A stretch of 64,000 nucleotides of DNA, from contig NZ_BSDJ01000004.1 of the NCBI RefSeq assembly GCF_027925525.1, positions 1-64,000 of the forward strand. Reading direction: 5' to 3'. A program made the position numbers and the translations under genes. Of this stretch, positions 54,104 to 63,187 are shown in pieces. How positions within the stretch are numbered: the stretch's first letter is position 1; every line of letters begins with the position of its first letter. The notes under the pieces are model-generated. The model did no database searches, was not told where the DNA came from, and saw only the letters and a list, made by a program, of their open reading frames with translations. Origin of the DNA: Paenibacillus tyrphae. Lineage in GTDB: Bacteria > Bacillota > Bacilli > Paenibacillales > NBRC-103111.

Positions 54104-54330
54104 GCGGAACTCCTTCCCAGCACCGGCTTGCCGCAAGACATGCCGCAACATGCTTTGAACATTGAGAAGCGAACTACTTCATCATATGAGGGCGTCTAAC
54201 CCTTGGTGAAAGAAACCACCTATATCGGGCCAGTGCCCGCAGGCCCCGAGACTCCCGCCAGAACTGGAATAAAATTACCGGAGGAGGGAAAACCTAACAA
54301 GCGATATGTACCGCCGGGAGGAGGAAACTT

Positions 54331-55746
54331 ATGTCGCAGCAAGATCCTTTTGAGTCTTTGCGTTCCGTTCTGGAGCGGCATGGTCAACTGCAGACGCGGA
54401 GCATCCCGAATGCGCAAGGGACATGGATGCTGCTGTATTACGGAGACTTGGCCGACGCCAAAATTTTGCAGACGCAAGTGATTCCTCCCATGCAGGAAAA
54501 AGCGCCTGGTGGAGTCTCCTTGGAAACGCTCATTCGCCATTTGCCGGTGGACCAGCAGGAGAAAGCAGAAGATATCGACCGGGTGGTAAAACGGCTGATC
54601 TCGGGCTGGACATTGCTCCTCTCCAACGCGGAACGCGGAGGCTATTTGCTCAACACGGCGCTGAAGATCGACCGCAGCGCTACGAGCCCCGAAGTCGAAT
54701 CGCAGATCATGGGCCCGCAGGTGGCGCTGACCGAGTCGCTGCAAACGAACATCTCTTTGATCCGACAATATTTGCCCGACACGCGGCTTCGCTATGCGTC
54801 GTATCAGATCGGCGAGAGCACGCATACCGAAGTGATGCTGCTTTACATGGAAGGCGTTGCTCCGGCCGACGAAATTTCCTTAATGAAAGATAAGCTGGCG
54901 AACGTGAAATTCAAAGGCGTTACCGACAGCTCGATGCTTTTGCAAAAAATCGACGACAATCCCGAGTCGCTGTTTCCGCAAATGATTTCCAGCGAGCGGC
55001 CCGACCGGATCGTATTGAACTTGATCGAAGGTCGTCTGGTCATCCTCGTCGATGGCAGTCCGTTCGCGCTGTTAGGACCGTCGCGCTTTTTCGACTTTTT
55101 CAAATCGGCCGAAGACCGGTATTTACGCACAAATATGGCGTTGTTTTTGCGGCTGCTCCGCTTGGCTGCTATTTTCATCTCGGTTTTTTTCACGCCGCTG
55201 TATGTGGCCGCCTTGACGTACCATTACCAGCTGATTCCATCCAATATGCTGGTACCGCTGGCGCAATCGCGGTCCAAGGTGCCGTTTCCTCCGCTGATGG
55301 AGGCGCTGCTGCTGGAGTTCATCATCGAACTGCTGCGGGAGGCGGGGGCGCGGCTTCCGACCAAGGTCGGTCAGACAATGGGTATCGTGGGAGGTATCGT
55401 GATCGGACAGGCGGCGGTTCAAGCCGGATTTACCAGCAATATTCTGATCATCATCGTCGCGTTGGCTGCGCTTTCGTCTTTTATAACACCGGTCTATATT
55501 ATGGGTGCGGCGATCCGCATCTTGCGCTTTCCGATGCTGCTGCTGGCCGGGGCGTGGGGGGCGGTCGGGATCATGACGGGGGTCAGCTTCCTTCTGATTC
55601 ATCTGCTGCGTGTCAAGACCATCGGCCAATCCTACTTGTACCCGCTCTATCCGTTTCATATCGGCAAAATGCGGGCCAAGCTGCCAATCAGCTTCCGGAG
55701 CCTGAGTCAGGACATTTACGAAGAACCGGCAGGTGATTCCCGGTGA
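54331..55746 (+). CDS. Spore germination protein, GerAA-type A subunit
   Basis: This 471-residue protein has a soluble N-terminal domain (residues 1-270, with NISLIRQYLPDTRLRYASYQIG) and about five membrane helices in the C-terminal half (ALFLRLLRLAAIFISVFFTPLYVAALTYHYQLIP, GIVGGIVIGQAAVQAGFTSNILIIIVALAALSSF). It forms a germinant receptor in the spore inner membrane with the B and C subunits that follow; these sense nutrients. The ribosome binding site is GGGAGGAGG. It overlaps the B subunit gene by four bases. The ligand cannot be told. Confidence 0.93.
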   Translation: MSQQDPFESLRSVLERHGQLQTRSIPNAQGTWMLLYYGDLADAKILQTQVIPPMQEKAPGGVSLETLIRHLPVDQQEKAEDIDRVVKRLISGWTLLLSNAERGGYLLNTALKIDRSATSPEVESQIMGPQVALTESLQTNISLIRQYLPDTRLRYASYQIGESTHTEVMLLYMEGVAPADEISLMKDKLANVKFKGVTDSSMLLQKIDDNPESLFPQMISSERPDRIVLNLIEGRLVILVDGSPFALLGPSRFFDFFKSAEDRYLRTNMALFLRLLRLAAIFISVFFTPLYVAALTYHYQLIPSNMLVPLAQSRSKVPFPPLMEALLLEFIIELLREAGARLPTKVGQTMGIVGGIVIGQAAVQAGFTSNILIIIVALAALSSFITPVYIMGAAIRILRFPMLLLAGAWGAVGIMTGVSFLLIHLLRVKTIGQSYLYPLYPFHIGKMRAKLPISFRSLSQDIYEEPAGDSR

Positions 55747-56846
55747 AGACCAGCAAACGGACGAAGCCGCTCAACGCTTACGTCCTATTCTTCATCATTT
55801 CGGGGACGCAGCTTGGCGATCCTGCGCAAAACTTTCAACGAAACGTTTTCATCGCGGCCGGCCACGACGCCTGGGTGTGCATGATTTTAAACGGGTTGCT
55901 GGTTAGCGCGGCCTTGTATGCGATGATCAAGACGATGGAATGTTATCCGGACAACGATTTGTATCAGATCCATCAGGAGCTGTTCGGCCGCTGGTTGGGC
56001 AAACTGTTCAATTTCGCGTTCGTGCTGTATTTTTTTGTGCTTTGTTTTACCGTGCTCCATTCGTATGCCGAAGTCGTCCATACCTGGCTTTTTCCGGACA
56101 TGAACAGCTGGCTGTTCAATACGCTGATGAGCCTGCTGTTTCTGTACGGCGTGACTGGGGGAATACAGGTTGTCGCAGGGTTTGCGGTCGTGTCGTTTAT
56201 TTTGTGGCTCTGGGTATTCCTGCTGTACTATTTTCCGTGGAAATATGCGCAGGTCGATCAATTGCTGCCGCTGTTCGAGGCGGGGCCCGGGCAAATTATA
56301 AACGGCATGCGGTCAGCCACTTATCCGATGCTTGGTTATGAGCTGGTGTACTTCTTGTACCCGTTCATCCGGGATAAGCAGAACGTGCAGAAGTATTCCC
56401 AGCTTGCCATCGGTTTTACGATATTCACTTACTGCACGCTGTTGATCAATGCCATTGTGTTTTATGCGGGTGAGCAGCTGAAGCATACGGTATGGGCAAC
56501 TTACTCCTGGTACAAAATCGCGCAAATACCGTTCGTTGAACGGTTTGAGATCGTCGGGGCCGCCTATTGGATGATTCTGGTGCTGCCGAACAATCTGGTG
56601 CTGCTGTGGGCATCGACGCGCGGCATGCGCTCCGTCTTCAAGGTGAAGCAAAAGTATGCCCTCTATGTCTGCTGCTTGATTTTTATGCTGTCATCGGAGC
56701 TGTTTTTTACGCATGAGCAAGTGGAATGGATATCCAATCTGCTTGGAGAAGTCGGGATTTATCTCGTCTGGCTCTATCCCATCGCGCTGTTTGCGCTTGT
56801 CCGTTGGAAACACGGCCGCAGGAAGAAGAAAGGAGCGGAGGTATGA
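55743..56846 (+). CDS. Spore germination permease, GerAB-type B subunit
   Basis: This 367-residue integral membrane protein of the amino acid/polyamine transporter-like GerAB family has about ten membrane helices (LNAYVLFFIISGTQLGDPAQNF, GKLFNFAFVLYFFVLCFTVLHSYAEVVHTWLFP). It is thought to bind the nutrient germinant. The start is a GTG at 55743 overlapping the A-subunit stop, and the ribosome binding site (CGGCAGGTGATTCCC) is inside that gene. It overlaps the C-subunit gene by four bases (ATGA). Confidence 0.93.
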   Translation: MKTSKRTKPLNAYVLFFIISGTQLGDPAQNFQRNVFIAAGHDAWVCMILNGLLVSAALYAMIKTMECYPDNDLYQIHQELFGRWLGKLFNFAFVLYFFVLCFTVLHSYAEVVHTWLFPDMNSWLFNTLMSLLFLYGVTGGIQVVAGFAVVSFILWLWVFLLYYFPWKYAQVDQLLPLFEAGPGQIINGMRSATYPMLGYELVYFLYPFIRDKQNVQKYSQLAIGFTIFTYCTLLINAIVFYAGEQLKHTVWATYSWYKIAQIPFVERFEIVGAAYWMILVLPNNLVLLWASTRGMRSVFKVKQKYALYVCCLIFMLSSELFFTHEQVEWISNLLGEVGIYLVWLYPIALFALVRWKHGRRKKKGAEV

Positions 56847-57979
56847 AGCTGAAACGAACAGCCATGACGGCGTCCATGCTTCTGCTGGCGGCTTCCGTCG
56901 CGGCGGGCTGCGTGCAGACCCGGGTGCTGGAAAGGCTTGGGCTGGTCATTGCCGCCGGATACGACGAAGCTCCGGGAGACAAAATTCTTGGTACATCGGT
57001 GCTCTACGAGATCGATCCGGGAGCGAAGGAGCGCTCCAATGTGATTACGTCGACTGCGTATACGAGCAAGGGGCTCCGGTACAACAACAACGCCGAATCG
57101 CGTAAAAAACTGACCTCGGGCCAGCTCCGGGTCGTCGTGTACCATGAGGACTTGGCGCGCAAAGGCTTAACCGAGCTCGTCGATACGATGCTGCGCGATC
57201 CGGAGGTCGGCTCGGCCGTCTATTTGGCCGTTTCCAAAGGCCGGGCTTACGATCTCATGACGAGACGGTATCCCGAGATCAGCAATGTCGGCGAATATTT
57301 GTTTCAGTCGATCCGGCAAAACGTAGAAAGCGAGGAAATGGTCTCTCCGATTCTGCATGAATACATCCGCGATCTGTACTCACCGGGGAGAGACCCGGTG
57401 CTCCCGTACATCGTGCAGCGGAATAACGAGATTATTTTATACGGAGCTGCACTGTTCCGGGCGGACCGGATGGTCGCGACGATGCCGCTGCGCAAAATTT
57501 TTTATCTCCGGCTGTTGCGGGACCGATTCCACTCCGGGATGACGGAGATTGGCCTATCGCCGGAAGCGCTCGGCTCGATCGCCTCCCCGTCCAAAGGGCA
57601 GAAGCAGATTTATCTTGTGCTCGACTCGGTGAAAAGCGAAAGCCGGATCCGGTTGACCAATGCGAAGCAGCTGGCATTCACGGTGCAAGTTCGCATGAGC
57701 GGGAGGCTGCAGGAGATCTCGTCACCGGTCAATCTGCGGAACCGGCAGATGATCGAACTATTGGAGCGCGAAACGAGCAAGGCGGTTGAAGCAAATGCGA
57801 TGGCATTTATCGAAAAAACGCAGAAGCTGAACGTCGATCCCATCGGCTTCGGAGAGAAGTACCGGGCGCAGCACAGGGGCAGCGGCCTGACCGTGGACAA
57901 ATGGAAGCAGCTGTATCCGAAAGCTAAGGTGCGCGTCGAGGTGAGCACGAAAATTTTACGGACCGGCCAGACGGATTAG
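56843..57979 (+). CDS. Spore germination lipoprotein, GerAC-type C subunit
   Basis: This 378-residue lipoprotein has a signal ending AAGC with Cys23, followed by a region with the GerAC pattern (LERLGLVIAAGYDEAPGDKI, SGQLRVVVYHEDLARKGL, GAALFRADRMVATM, KLNVDPIGFGEKYRAQHRG). It should sit on the outer side of the spore inner membrane with the A and B subunits. The ATG at 56843 is chosen because GGAGCGGAGG precedes it; a longer frame from 56726 overlaps the B gene. It ends in a four-base overlap with a convergent gene. Confidence 0.93.
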   Translation: MKLKRTAMTASMLLLAASVAAGCVQTRVLERLGLVIAAGYDEAPGDKILGTSVLYEIDPGAKERSNVITSTAYTSKGLRYNNNAESRKKLTSGQLRVVVYHEDLARKGLTELVDTMLRDPEVGSAVYLAVSKGRAYDLMTRRYPEISNVGEYLFQSIRQNVESEEMVSPILHEYIRDLYSPGRDPVLPYIVQRNNEIILYGAALFRADRMVATMPLRKIFYLRLLRDRFHSGMTEIGLSPEALGSIASPSKGQKQIYLVLDSVKSESRIRLTNAKQLAFTVQVRMSGRLQEISSPVNLRNRQMIELLERETSKAVEANAMAFIEKTQKLNVDPIGFGEKYRAQHRGSGLTVDKWKQLYPKAKVRVEVSTKILRTGQTD

Positions 57980-58791
57980 CGGTTGCCGGCGGCGGCAACC
58001 GTCCCGGCGTTGTACCCGTCGATCCACCGCACCGCTTCGGAAATATACGGCACGGTGCGAAAAGCGCGGGCTTGCACATCCGGGTGGCTTGAAGCCATGG
58101 CGAAGCTGTGTGGCGTTACCGCAAACATGGACAAATCGTTGAAGGCGTCGCCGAAGCAGGCTGTTTCTTCCGGGCGGATATTTAGCTTTTCCAGGAGGGC
58201 AAGCAGGCCGCTCCCTTTGGAGCTTCCCTTGGGCATGACATCCAAACAATCGATATCCGAAATATACGCGTCGACCGCTTCCCCGTATTGCGCCAGCAGC
58301 GTTTGCTGAAATTCGCGGAGCCGGCCGACATCGCCCATGAACGAAATTTTGCCGCAGACGAGGTCACGTCCGAGCCGCTCCCGGAGGCCCTCCACCGCCT
58401 CGAAAGGAGCCATCAGCCGCGGGGCGAGCCGCTGCGCATGCTCGCTCCACCGTTCCGTCATATAGCGGTCGGGTCCGGCGAGCAGCGTGAGAAACGGCAG
58501 GCCTGTCGCCGCTTGCGAGAGCTCGACGATCAATTCGCGCTCGAACGCGTGGTGGCGGATCAGCTCTCCGCCGGCTGCGTGCACGTATGCGCCATTTTGC
58601 GAGATGCAGTGGGCGGTGATTCCGACCGTTTCCATCACCTTCACAATTTCCGGGCGCATGCGTCCGGAGGCGAAAGCGACCGCAGTCCCGCGTCCGATCG
58701 CGTCGTGCAGAGCTTGCCGATCCTCGGAACGGATCGTCTTGTGCCCGAGCAGCAGCGTGCCGTCCAAATCGCTGACGATCAGTTTAATCAT
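57976..58791 (-). CDS. Cof-type HAD hydrolase
   Basis: This 271-residue hydrolase of the Cof/IIB subfamily has motif I VSDLDGTLLL, motif II FASGR, a large C2-type cap in the middle, a lysine in PKGSSKGSGL and motif IV GDAFNDLSMF. It probably removes phosphate from a sugar phosphate or a cofactor. It overlaps the DeoR gene upstream by four bases (ATGA), so the two form an operon. Its stop overlaps the gerAC end by four bases on the other strand. Confidence 0.92.
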   Translation of the reverse strand: MIKLIVSDLDGTLLLGHKTIRSEDRQALHDAIGRGTAVAFASGRMRPEIVKVMETVGITAHCISQNGAYVHAAGGELIRHHAFERELIVELSQAATGLPFLTLLAGPDRYMTERWSEHAQRLAPRLMAPFEAVEGLRERLGRDLVCGKISFMGDVGRLREFQQTLLAQYGEAVDAYISDIDCLDVMPKGSSKGSGLLALLEKLNIRPEETACFGDAFNDLSMFAVTPHSFAMASSHPDVQARAFRTVPYISEAVRWIDGYNAGTVAAAGNR

Positions 58792-59561
58792 CGTTCGTTC
58801 TCCCCCTCGGCGATGAGAATTTCGATATTATGCCGGCGCAGTGCTTCGCTCATCGGCTCCGCAGGCGGCCGGTCCGTAATGACCATGTCGATGCAGTCCA
58901 ATCCCGCTACCCGGTAAAACTGGCGCAGACCGAACTTCGTATGATCCGCCAGCACAATCACCTGATCGGCGCGGCGAATCATCTCCTTCATGACATAGCC
59001 TTCCTCTTCGAAGGGGTTGGTCAACCCGTCCGGTGTCAGCCCGCTGGTGCCAAGGATCAGCTTGTCGGCCTGATAGTCGCGAAGCATTTCAAGCGTTCTC
59101 GCGCCGGAGATGAAACGGTGGTGCGGGTGGACAACCCCGCCAAGCAGGTGCACGGTGCTGCCTTGCTTGGGGGACAGGAGACCGGCTATGTCGATCGAGT
59201 TGGTCACGATGACGTGGCCGTCGGTTCGCAGCTGCTCCGCCGCATGAAGCACCGTCGTGGAAGCGTCCATGAACAAATAGTCGCCGCTGTGGATCAGCGA
59301 AGCGGCGAGCCGGCCGATGCTCCGTTTCACGTCAGATTCCGCTTGCAGCCGGTCGCGGTAGCCCGAGATGTCTTTATTCAGCGAAGGCCAGATCGCTCCC
59401 CCGCGCGTGCGCAATATTTTTCCCTGCTCCTCCAGCTTGACGATATCCCGGCGGGCCGTATCCCGGGAAACCTGGAACAGCTCGCAGATTTCCTCCACGG
59501 AAATGCGCTGATGCGCTTGCATGTGCTGTAAAATGGCGAATAATCGTTCCTCCTGATACAT
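58788..59561 (-). CDS. DeoR-family transcriptional regulator
   Basis: This 257-residue regulator has an N-terminal DeoR helix-turn-helix (residues 1-60, with RISVEEICELFQVSRDTARRDIVKLEEQGKILRTRGG) and a C-terminal DeoR sensor domain related to ribose-phosphate isomerase (residues 75-235, with DYLFMDASTTVLHAAEQL, NPFEEEGYVMKEMIRRADQVIVLADHTKFG). It likely senses a sugar phosphate and represses its own operon, which includes the HAD hydrolase. ATG at 59561 follows AAGGAGCCTGTC; a longer frame to 59657 runs through the promoter. Confidence 0.93.
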   Translation of the reverse strand: MYQEERLFAILQHMQAHQRISVEEICELFQVSRDTARRDIVKLEEQGKILRTRGGAIWPSLNKDISGYRDRLQAESDVKRSIGRLAASLIHSGDYLFMDASTTVLHAAEQLRTDGHVIVTNSIDIAGLLSPKQGSTVHLLGGVVHPHHRFISGARTLEMLRDYQADKLILGTSGLTPDGLTNPFEEEGYVMKEMIRRADQVIVLADHTKFGLRQFYRVAGLDCIDMVITDRPPAEPMSEALRRHNIEILIAEGENER

Positions 59562-59603
59562 GACAGGCTCCTTCCGATGCAGGATGATAATGGCTTTAAT
59601 CGA

Positions 59604-59639
59604 ATTATAAGTGAAAATGCTTAAGTATATCAAGCATTT
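59604..59639 (-). promoter_or_regulatory. Promoter and inverted-repeat operator of the DeoR-HAD operon
   Basis: On the minus strand: TTGATA (59633-59628), an 18-base spacer and TATAAT (59609-59604). AAATGCTT (59615-59622) and AAGCATTT (59632-59639) form a perfect eight-base inverted repeat overlapping the -35 region, a natural DeoR repressor site. A second repeat GTAAGC-AAAAC-GCTTAC lies at 59650-59666. Confidence 0.6.
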
Positions 59640-59739
59640 ATAAGTAAATGTAAGCAAAACGCTTACTGGTAATTTTTTGAACGAACGGATGCATTCCGCA
59701 AGGGCGTTATGTTACAATGGCTGAAGCGTACATACGCCT

Positions 59740-60882
59740 ATGAACTTTAGCAAGAAGGGAAAAGAAACGCACGTGACGGAAACGAAAAGAAAATCGAAAC
59801 CGAAGCTGTTGGAGCTGGACATCGTCCGGGCCATCGCCATTCTCGCGGTCGTGCTCATTCACTCGACGTCCGACGCTACGGTCGAGCTGCCGCCGGGCAG
59901 CGGCTCCCAAGCGGTGTATCTGGCGCTCAACAAGCTTGCCAATTTTGCCGTGCCGGTGTTTATTCTGCTCAGCGGTCTGGTGTTGTTTTACCGCTACCAG
60001 GACGACTTCGGCGGCAAGCAGGCGCTGCAATTTTATTTGAGGCGGGTCAAGCAGGTGCTGTACCCGTATCTGGTCTGGTCTCTCTTTTATTACTTGTACA
60101 ACCAGTGGATTTTTTACCGGGCGAACCTGCATTGGAACACGGGCGAATTTTTGGATTTGCTGCCGTGGGCGGATGCTTCGTATCACTTGTACTTTATGGT
60201 CATCATCGTCCAGTTTTATTTGCTGTTCCCGCTGCTGATGTGGCTGTGCCGGGCATTTCACTGGTTTCGCAGCGGCTTGATCTGGATCGGCCTGCTGATT
60301 CAGGCCGGGTTTTATGCGTACCACAACTGGGTGGAGCCGTTCGGCCACATGCCTTCGCTCTGCATCAACTATTTCAGCATGTTTACGCTGGGCGGATGGA
60401 TCGGTCTCCATTACGAAGCGTTCTCGGCCTGGATTCGCAAACACTTCGTCTGGGTGCTGCCGCTGACGGCGGTGCTGGGCTTCGGCTTCATGGGCTTGTT
60501 CCAAATGGAATTGCGGTTTAACATCGTTCTGTCCCACCAGTGGTATCAGTTCTTGTTTTTCGCTTATGCAGCCTTTGCCGCCATGAGCTTTATCCGGTTG
60601 GGCCAACTGCTGCTGGAGCGGGCAAAAGCGGCGGCGCGCGTGCTCATGGCGCTCGGAGCCGCCTCGTTCGGCATTTATTTGGCGCATCCGGCGGTGCTGA
60701 CCTATTACAAAACGCATGTCCTGCCGCAGAGCGGCGCCATGTGGGCTTATCATGCCTATGTATTTGGGGCGTTCGCGCTTAGCCTGACGATACCGTGGAT
60801 CGCTACATTCCTGTACGGGCAAGCGATGCGGCCGTTCCGGCGCAAGAAACCGAAGCCAAGCCCCGCAGGGAGCGCAGCGTAG
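59740..60882 (+). CDS. Acyltransferase 3-family membrane protein
   Basis: This 380-residue integral membrane protein has about ten helices and the acyltransferase 3 start LELDIVRAIAILAVVLIHSTSD with its catalytic His and a later R-rich loop (FYLRRVKQVLYPYLVWSLFYYL). The family moves acyl groups onto sugars or other cell-envelope molecules, usually from the cytoplasmic side. The start is uncertain: ATG at 59740 lacks a ribosome binding site, and GTG at 59773 is preceded at 13 bases by AAGGG. A TACAAT box lies at 59713-59718. Confidence 0.88.
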   Translation: MNFSKKGKETHVTETKRKSKPKLLELDIVRAIAILAVVLIHSTSDATVELPPGSGSQAVYLALNKLANFAVPVFILLSGLVLFYRYQDDFGGKQALQFYLRRVKQVLYPYLVWSLFYYLYNQWIFYRANLHWNTGEFLDLLPWADASYHLYFMVIIVQFYLLFPLLMWLCRAFHWFRSGLIWIGLLIQAGFYAYHNWVEPFGHMPSLCINYFSMFTLGGWIGLHYEAFSAWIRKHFVWVLPLTAVLGFGFMGLFQMELRFNIVLSHQWYQFLFFAYAAFAAMSFIRLGQLLLERAKAAARVLMALGAASFGIYLAHPAVLTYYKTHVLPQSGAMWAYHAYVFGAFALSLTIPWIATFLYGQAMRPFRRKKPKPSPAGSAA

Positions 60883-60920
60883 TTCAGGAACCGAAGGTGC
60901 TATTTTGGCCGGACCTCTCA

Positions 60921-60946
60921 TACAATGTATCGTACAAGTTGTACGA
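60921..60946 (+). promoter_or_regulatory. -10 box and perfect 8-1-8 palindrome before the small membrane gene
   Basis: TACAAT (60921-60926) is followed at once by TCGTACAA-G-TTGTACGA (60930-60946), a perfect palindrome of 17 bases covering the expected transcription start. The arms end 13 bases before the ATG. No -35 box is convincing. Confidence 0.55.
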
Positions 60947-60958
60947 GGGGAGGCTGGA

Positions 60959-61240
60959 ATGTTGAAGGGGACCCGAAATATCGTGGGGTTGGCCCTGGCG
61001 CTGGGCATGATACTTTACGCCGTACCGAGGCTCGATTTCGGCGGGGGCTGGACGCTGGCTTCCGTGTTCGGCGCAGGATGGATCGCCTTTGCGCTGCTCG
61101 TCATTGCCGCACATTTGCACGAGCTGCTTGGCGTGGAGGAGGAGACGAAGCGGGAGCTGCTCAAGATCAAACGAATGAAAAAATGGCGGCTGGAGCAATC
61201 GCTGCAGGGCAGGCGCAGCCTGTTGCAGATCAAAAAATAG
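60959..61240 (+). CDS. Small membrane protein, 93 aa
   Basis: This 93-residue protein has two hydrophobic helices (TRNIVGLALALGMILYAVPRL and LASVFGAGWIAFALLVIAAHL) and a basic, coiled C-terminal tail (EEETKRELLKIKRMKKWRLEQ). No family is recognised; it lies between the acyltransferase and ytoI, and a terminator follows within three bases. ATG at 60959 follows GGGGAGGCTGGA. A perfect palindrome immediately upstream suggests tight control. Confidence 0.78.
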   Translation: MLKGTRNIVGLALALGMILYAVPRLDFGGGWTLASVFGAGWIAFALLVIAAHLHELLGVEEETKRELLKIKRMKKWRLEQSLQGRRSLLQIKK

Positions 61241-61242
61241 CG

Positions 61243-61290
61243 AAAAAGTCCGTTTTCACACCTTGCGCGGTGGGAAACGGACTTTTTTTT
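61243..61290 (+). terminator. Terminator of the 93-aa protein gene
   Basis: AAAAAGTCCGTTTTCAC pairs with GTGGGAAACGGACTTTTT, with A-rich sequence on the left and eight T on the right. It is strong and possibly bidirectional. Confidence 0.85.
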
Positions 61291-61393
61291 CTGCCCCGGC
61301 TACGTCGAGTCCCGAGCACAGTTTTTTTCGTGCCAAAAAAATGATAAGATATAGTACAGAGTAATACAGAAATAGAATGGATTGGTGAGACAG

Positions 61394-62740
61394 ATGAGTG
61401 AAACCGAATCGACCAACGTGCAGGAAGCCGCAACGAAGCACGAACAAATTTTGAAATATATCGAGAGCTTGAAAATCGGCAGCAAAATCTCCGTCCGCAA
61501 AATCGCCGAGATGCTGGGGGTCAGCGAAGGGACGGCTTACCGCGCGATCAAGGAGGCGGATGCGATCGGACTTGTGGCGACGAAGGAGCGGGTAGGCACG
61601 GTCCGCGTCGAGAAAAAGCTTCGCGACCAGATGGATAAGCTGACGTTCGCGGAAGTCGTGAATATGGTCGACGGTGAAGTACTCGGCGGCATGGCGGGCT
61701 TGGACAAGACCTTGAACAAGTTCGTCATCGGCGCGATGGAGCAGGATGCGATGATGCGCTATATCGATCCGGGCAGCCTGCTGATCGTCGGAAACCGGAG
61801 CACGGCGCATCTGGGAGCGCTGGAGCAAGGGGCGGGAGTGCTGATTACGGGCGGCTTCGGGACGAGCGAGGAGGTCAAGGAGCTTGCCGACCGGCTGGAG
61901 CTTCCCATTATTTCCAGCAGCTACGATACGTTCACGGTCGCATCCTTGATCAACCGGGCGATTTACGACCGGCTGATCAAGAAGAAAATCTTGCTGATCG
62001 AGGACATCGTCCCCCAATCGATGCAGGTGTACGCGCTGAAGGCTCATCATACGCTGAAAGACTGGCAGCGGCTGCACGAGGAAACCGGGCACAGCCGTTT
62101 TCCGGTGGTGGACGAGTGGAACCGCGTCATCGGCATGATTACGTCGAAGGATTTGATCGGCGCCGAACCGGACCAGACGATCGACAAGCGGATGACCCGG
62201 GGACCGGTGACGGCAAGCGCAAACACGTCGGTGGCGGCGGCGGCCCATCTGATGGTATGGGAGGGCATCGAGCTGCTGCCGATCATCGACATGAGCCGCA
62301 AGCTGACCGGCGTCATCAGCCGTAAGGACGTGCTGAAGGCGATGCAGCATATTCAGCGCCAGCCGCAGCACGGGGAGACGTTCGAGGATTTGATCTGGTC
62401 GGGCTTCTGCGAGGAGAAGGACGGGGACGGGCATACCGTCTTCCGCGGGACGATTACCCCGCAGATGACGAACCGGCTCGGTACCGTCTCCGAAGGCGTG
62501 CTGACGGTGCTGATGACGCAGGCTGCTTATCACGCGGTGCAGGATGTCAAGAAGGGCGATCTGGTGCTGGACAACATGGCTTCGTATTTTATCAAGCCGG
62601 TGCAGATTGACAGCGCGGTAGAAATTCGTCCCCGCATCATCGAGGTGAGCCGCAAATTCGGCAAAATCGATGTCGAGATGCATCTGGACGGGGTCTTGGT
62701 GGCCAAGGCGATGCTGACGGCGCAAGTATTCGAGCCTTAG
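61394..62740 (+). CDS. ytoI: YtoI: HTH, DRTGG, CBS and hotdog-fold protein
   Basis: This 448-residue multidomain protein has an N-terminal helix-turn-helix (residues 10-65, SVRKIAEMLGVSEGTAYRAIKEADAIG), a DRTGG-type domain (residues 75-190, IDPGSLLIVGNRSTAHLGALEQGAGVLITGG), two CBS modules (residues about 200-315, with GMITSKDLIG and VISRKDVL) and a C-terminal hotdog thioesterase-like domain (residues 340-445). It is the B. subtilis YtoI type, a likely metabolite-sensing regulator. ATG at 61394 follows GGTGAG; a TTG at 61382 is the alternative. It is convergent with ytpI. Confidence 0.92.
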   Translation: MSETESTNVQEAATKHEQILKYIESLKIGSKISVRKIAEMLGVSEGTAYRAIKEADAIGLVATKERVGTVRVEKKLRDQMDKLTFAEVVNMVDGEVLGGMAGLDKTLNKFVIGAMEQDAMMRYIDPGSLLIVGNRSTAHLGALEQGAGVLITGGFGTSEEVKELADRLELPIISSSYDTFTVASLINRAIYDRLIKKKILLIEDIVPQSMQVYALKAHHTLKDWQRLHEETGHSRFPVVDEWNRVIGMITSKDLIGAEPDQTIDKRMTRGPVTASANTSVAAAAHLMVWEGIELLPIIDMSRKLTGVISRKDVLKAMQHIQRQPQHGETFEDLIWSGFCEEKDGDGHTVFRGTITPQMTNRLGTVSEGVLTVLMTQAAYHAVQDVKKGDLVLDNMASYFIKPVQIDSAVEIRPRIIEVSRKFGKIDVEMHLDGVLVAKAMLTAQVFEP

Positions 62741-62772
62741 AGGGGGAGAGGGGCGGCTGCGAAGCCGCTTAA

Positions 62773-62830
62773 GCCCGCGAAAACACGGCTGAGTCGAAAC
62801 GGCTTCACGGGTTTCACGGGCTTTGCGGGC
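62773..62830. terminator. Weak hairpin between ytoI and ytpI
   Basis: GCCCGCGAAA (62773-62782) pairs partly with TTTGCGGGC (62822-62830). There is no T-tract, so the role as terminator of the two convergent genes is tentative. Confidence 0.35.
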
Positions 62831-62837
62831 GGCCGGT

Positions 62838-63125
62838 TTATTTCCGGCTGAACAGATTGTGATTGCGGATCCCCGCAAACAGATTGAACAAGCCGAGCAG
62901 CAGGCAGACGGTTCCGAAGATGCGGCGGGTTGCGGAATCTTCGAAGAAGAACAGTTGGGATACGGCGATGACAACAAGCATAAGTCCCATGCAGATGTTC
63001 ATCCGGGCCGAGTACAGGCCGCGCTGTTTCGGTTCCGTTTCCCGGCGGTAACGCACGCTGAAATAGAGCGACAATACGAGGAAGATGACGATCAGCACGC
63101 TGAGCGTCCATTGAATGGTTTGCAT
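62838..63125 (-). CDS. ytpI: YtpI-like membrane protein
   Basis: This 95-residue protein has three predicted helices (IQWTLSVLIVIFLVLSLYFSV, MNICMGLMLVVIAVSQLFFF, IFGTVCLLLGLFNLFAGI) matching the YtpI family, of unknown function. The ATG at 63125 is chosen because it gives the usual family N-terminus; the longer frame overlaps ytrI. The likely ribosome binding site (AAGGATG) is poor and a little far. In B. subtilis ytpI lies next to nrnA, ytrI and ytrH. Confidence 0.85.
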   Translation of the reverse strand: MQTIQWTLSVLIVIFLVLSLYFSVRYRRETEPKQRGLYSARMNICMGLMLVVIAVSQLFFFEDSATRRIFGTVCLLLGLFNLFAGIRNHNLFSRK

Positions 63126-63187
63126 CTTGAGCGGCACATCCTTATGTACGGGTTCTGCTTCCACTTTAGCGATTTCCGCCCGGGAAA

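Noticed and set aside
59580-59657. A longer start for the DeoR gene
   Set aside because: The extension would run through a complete promoter and operator; the ATG at 59561 has a good ribosome binding site.
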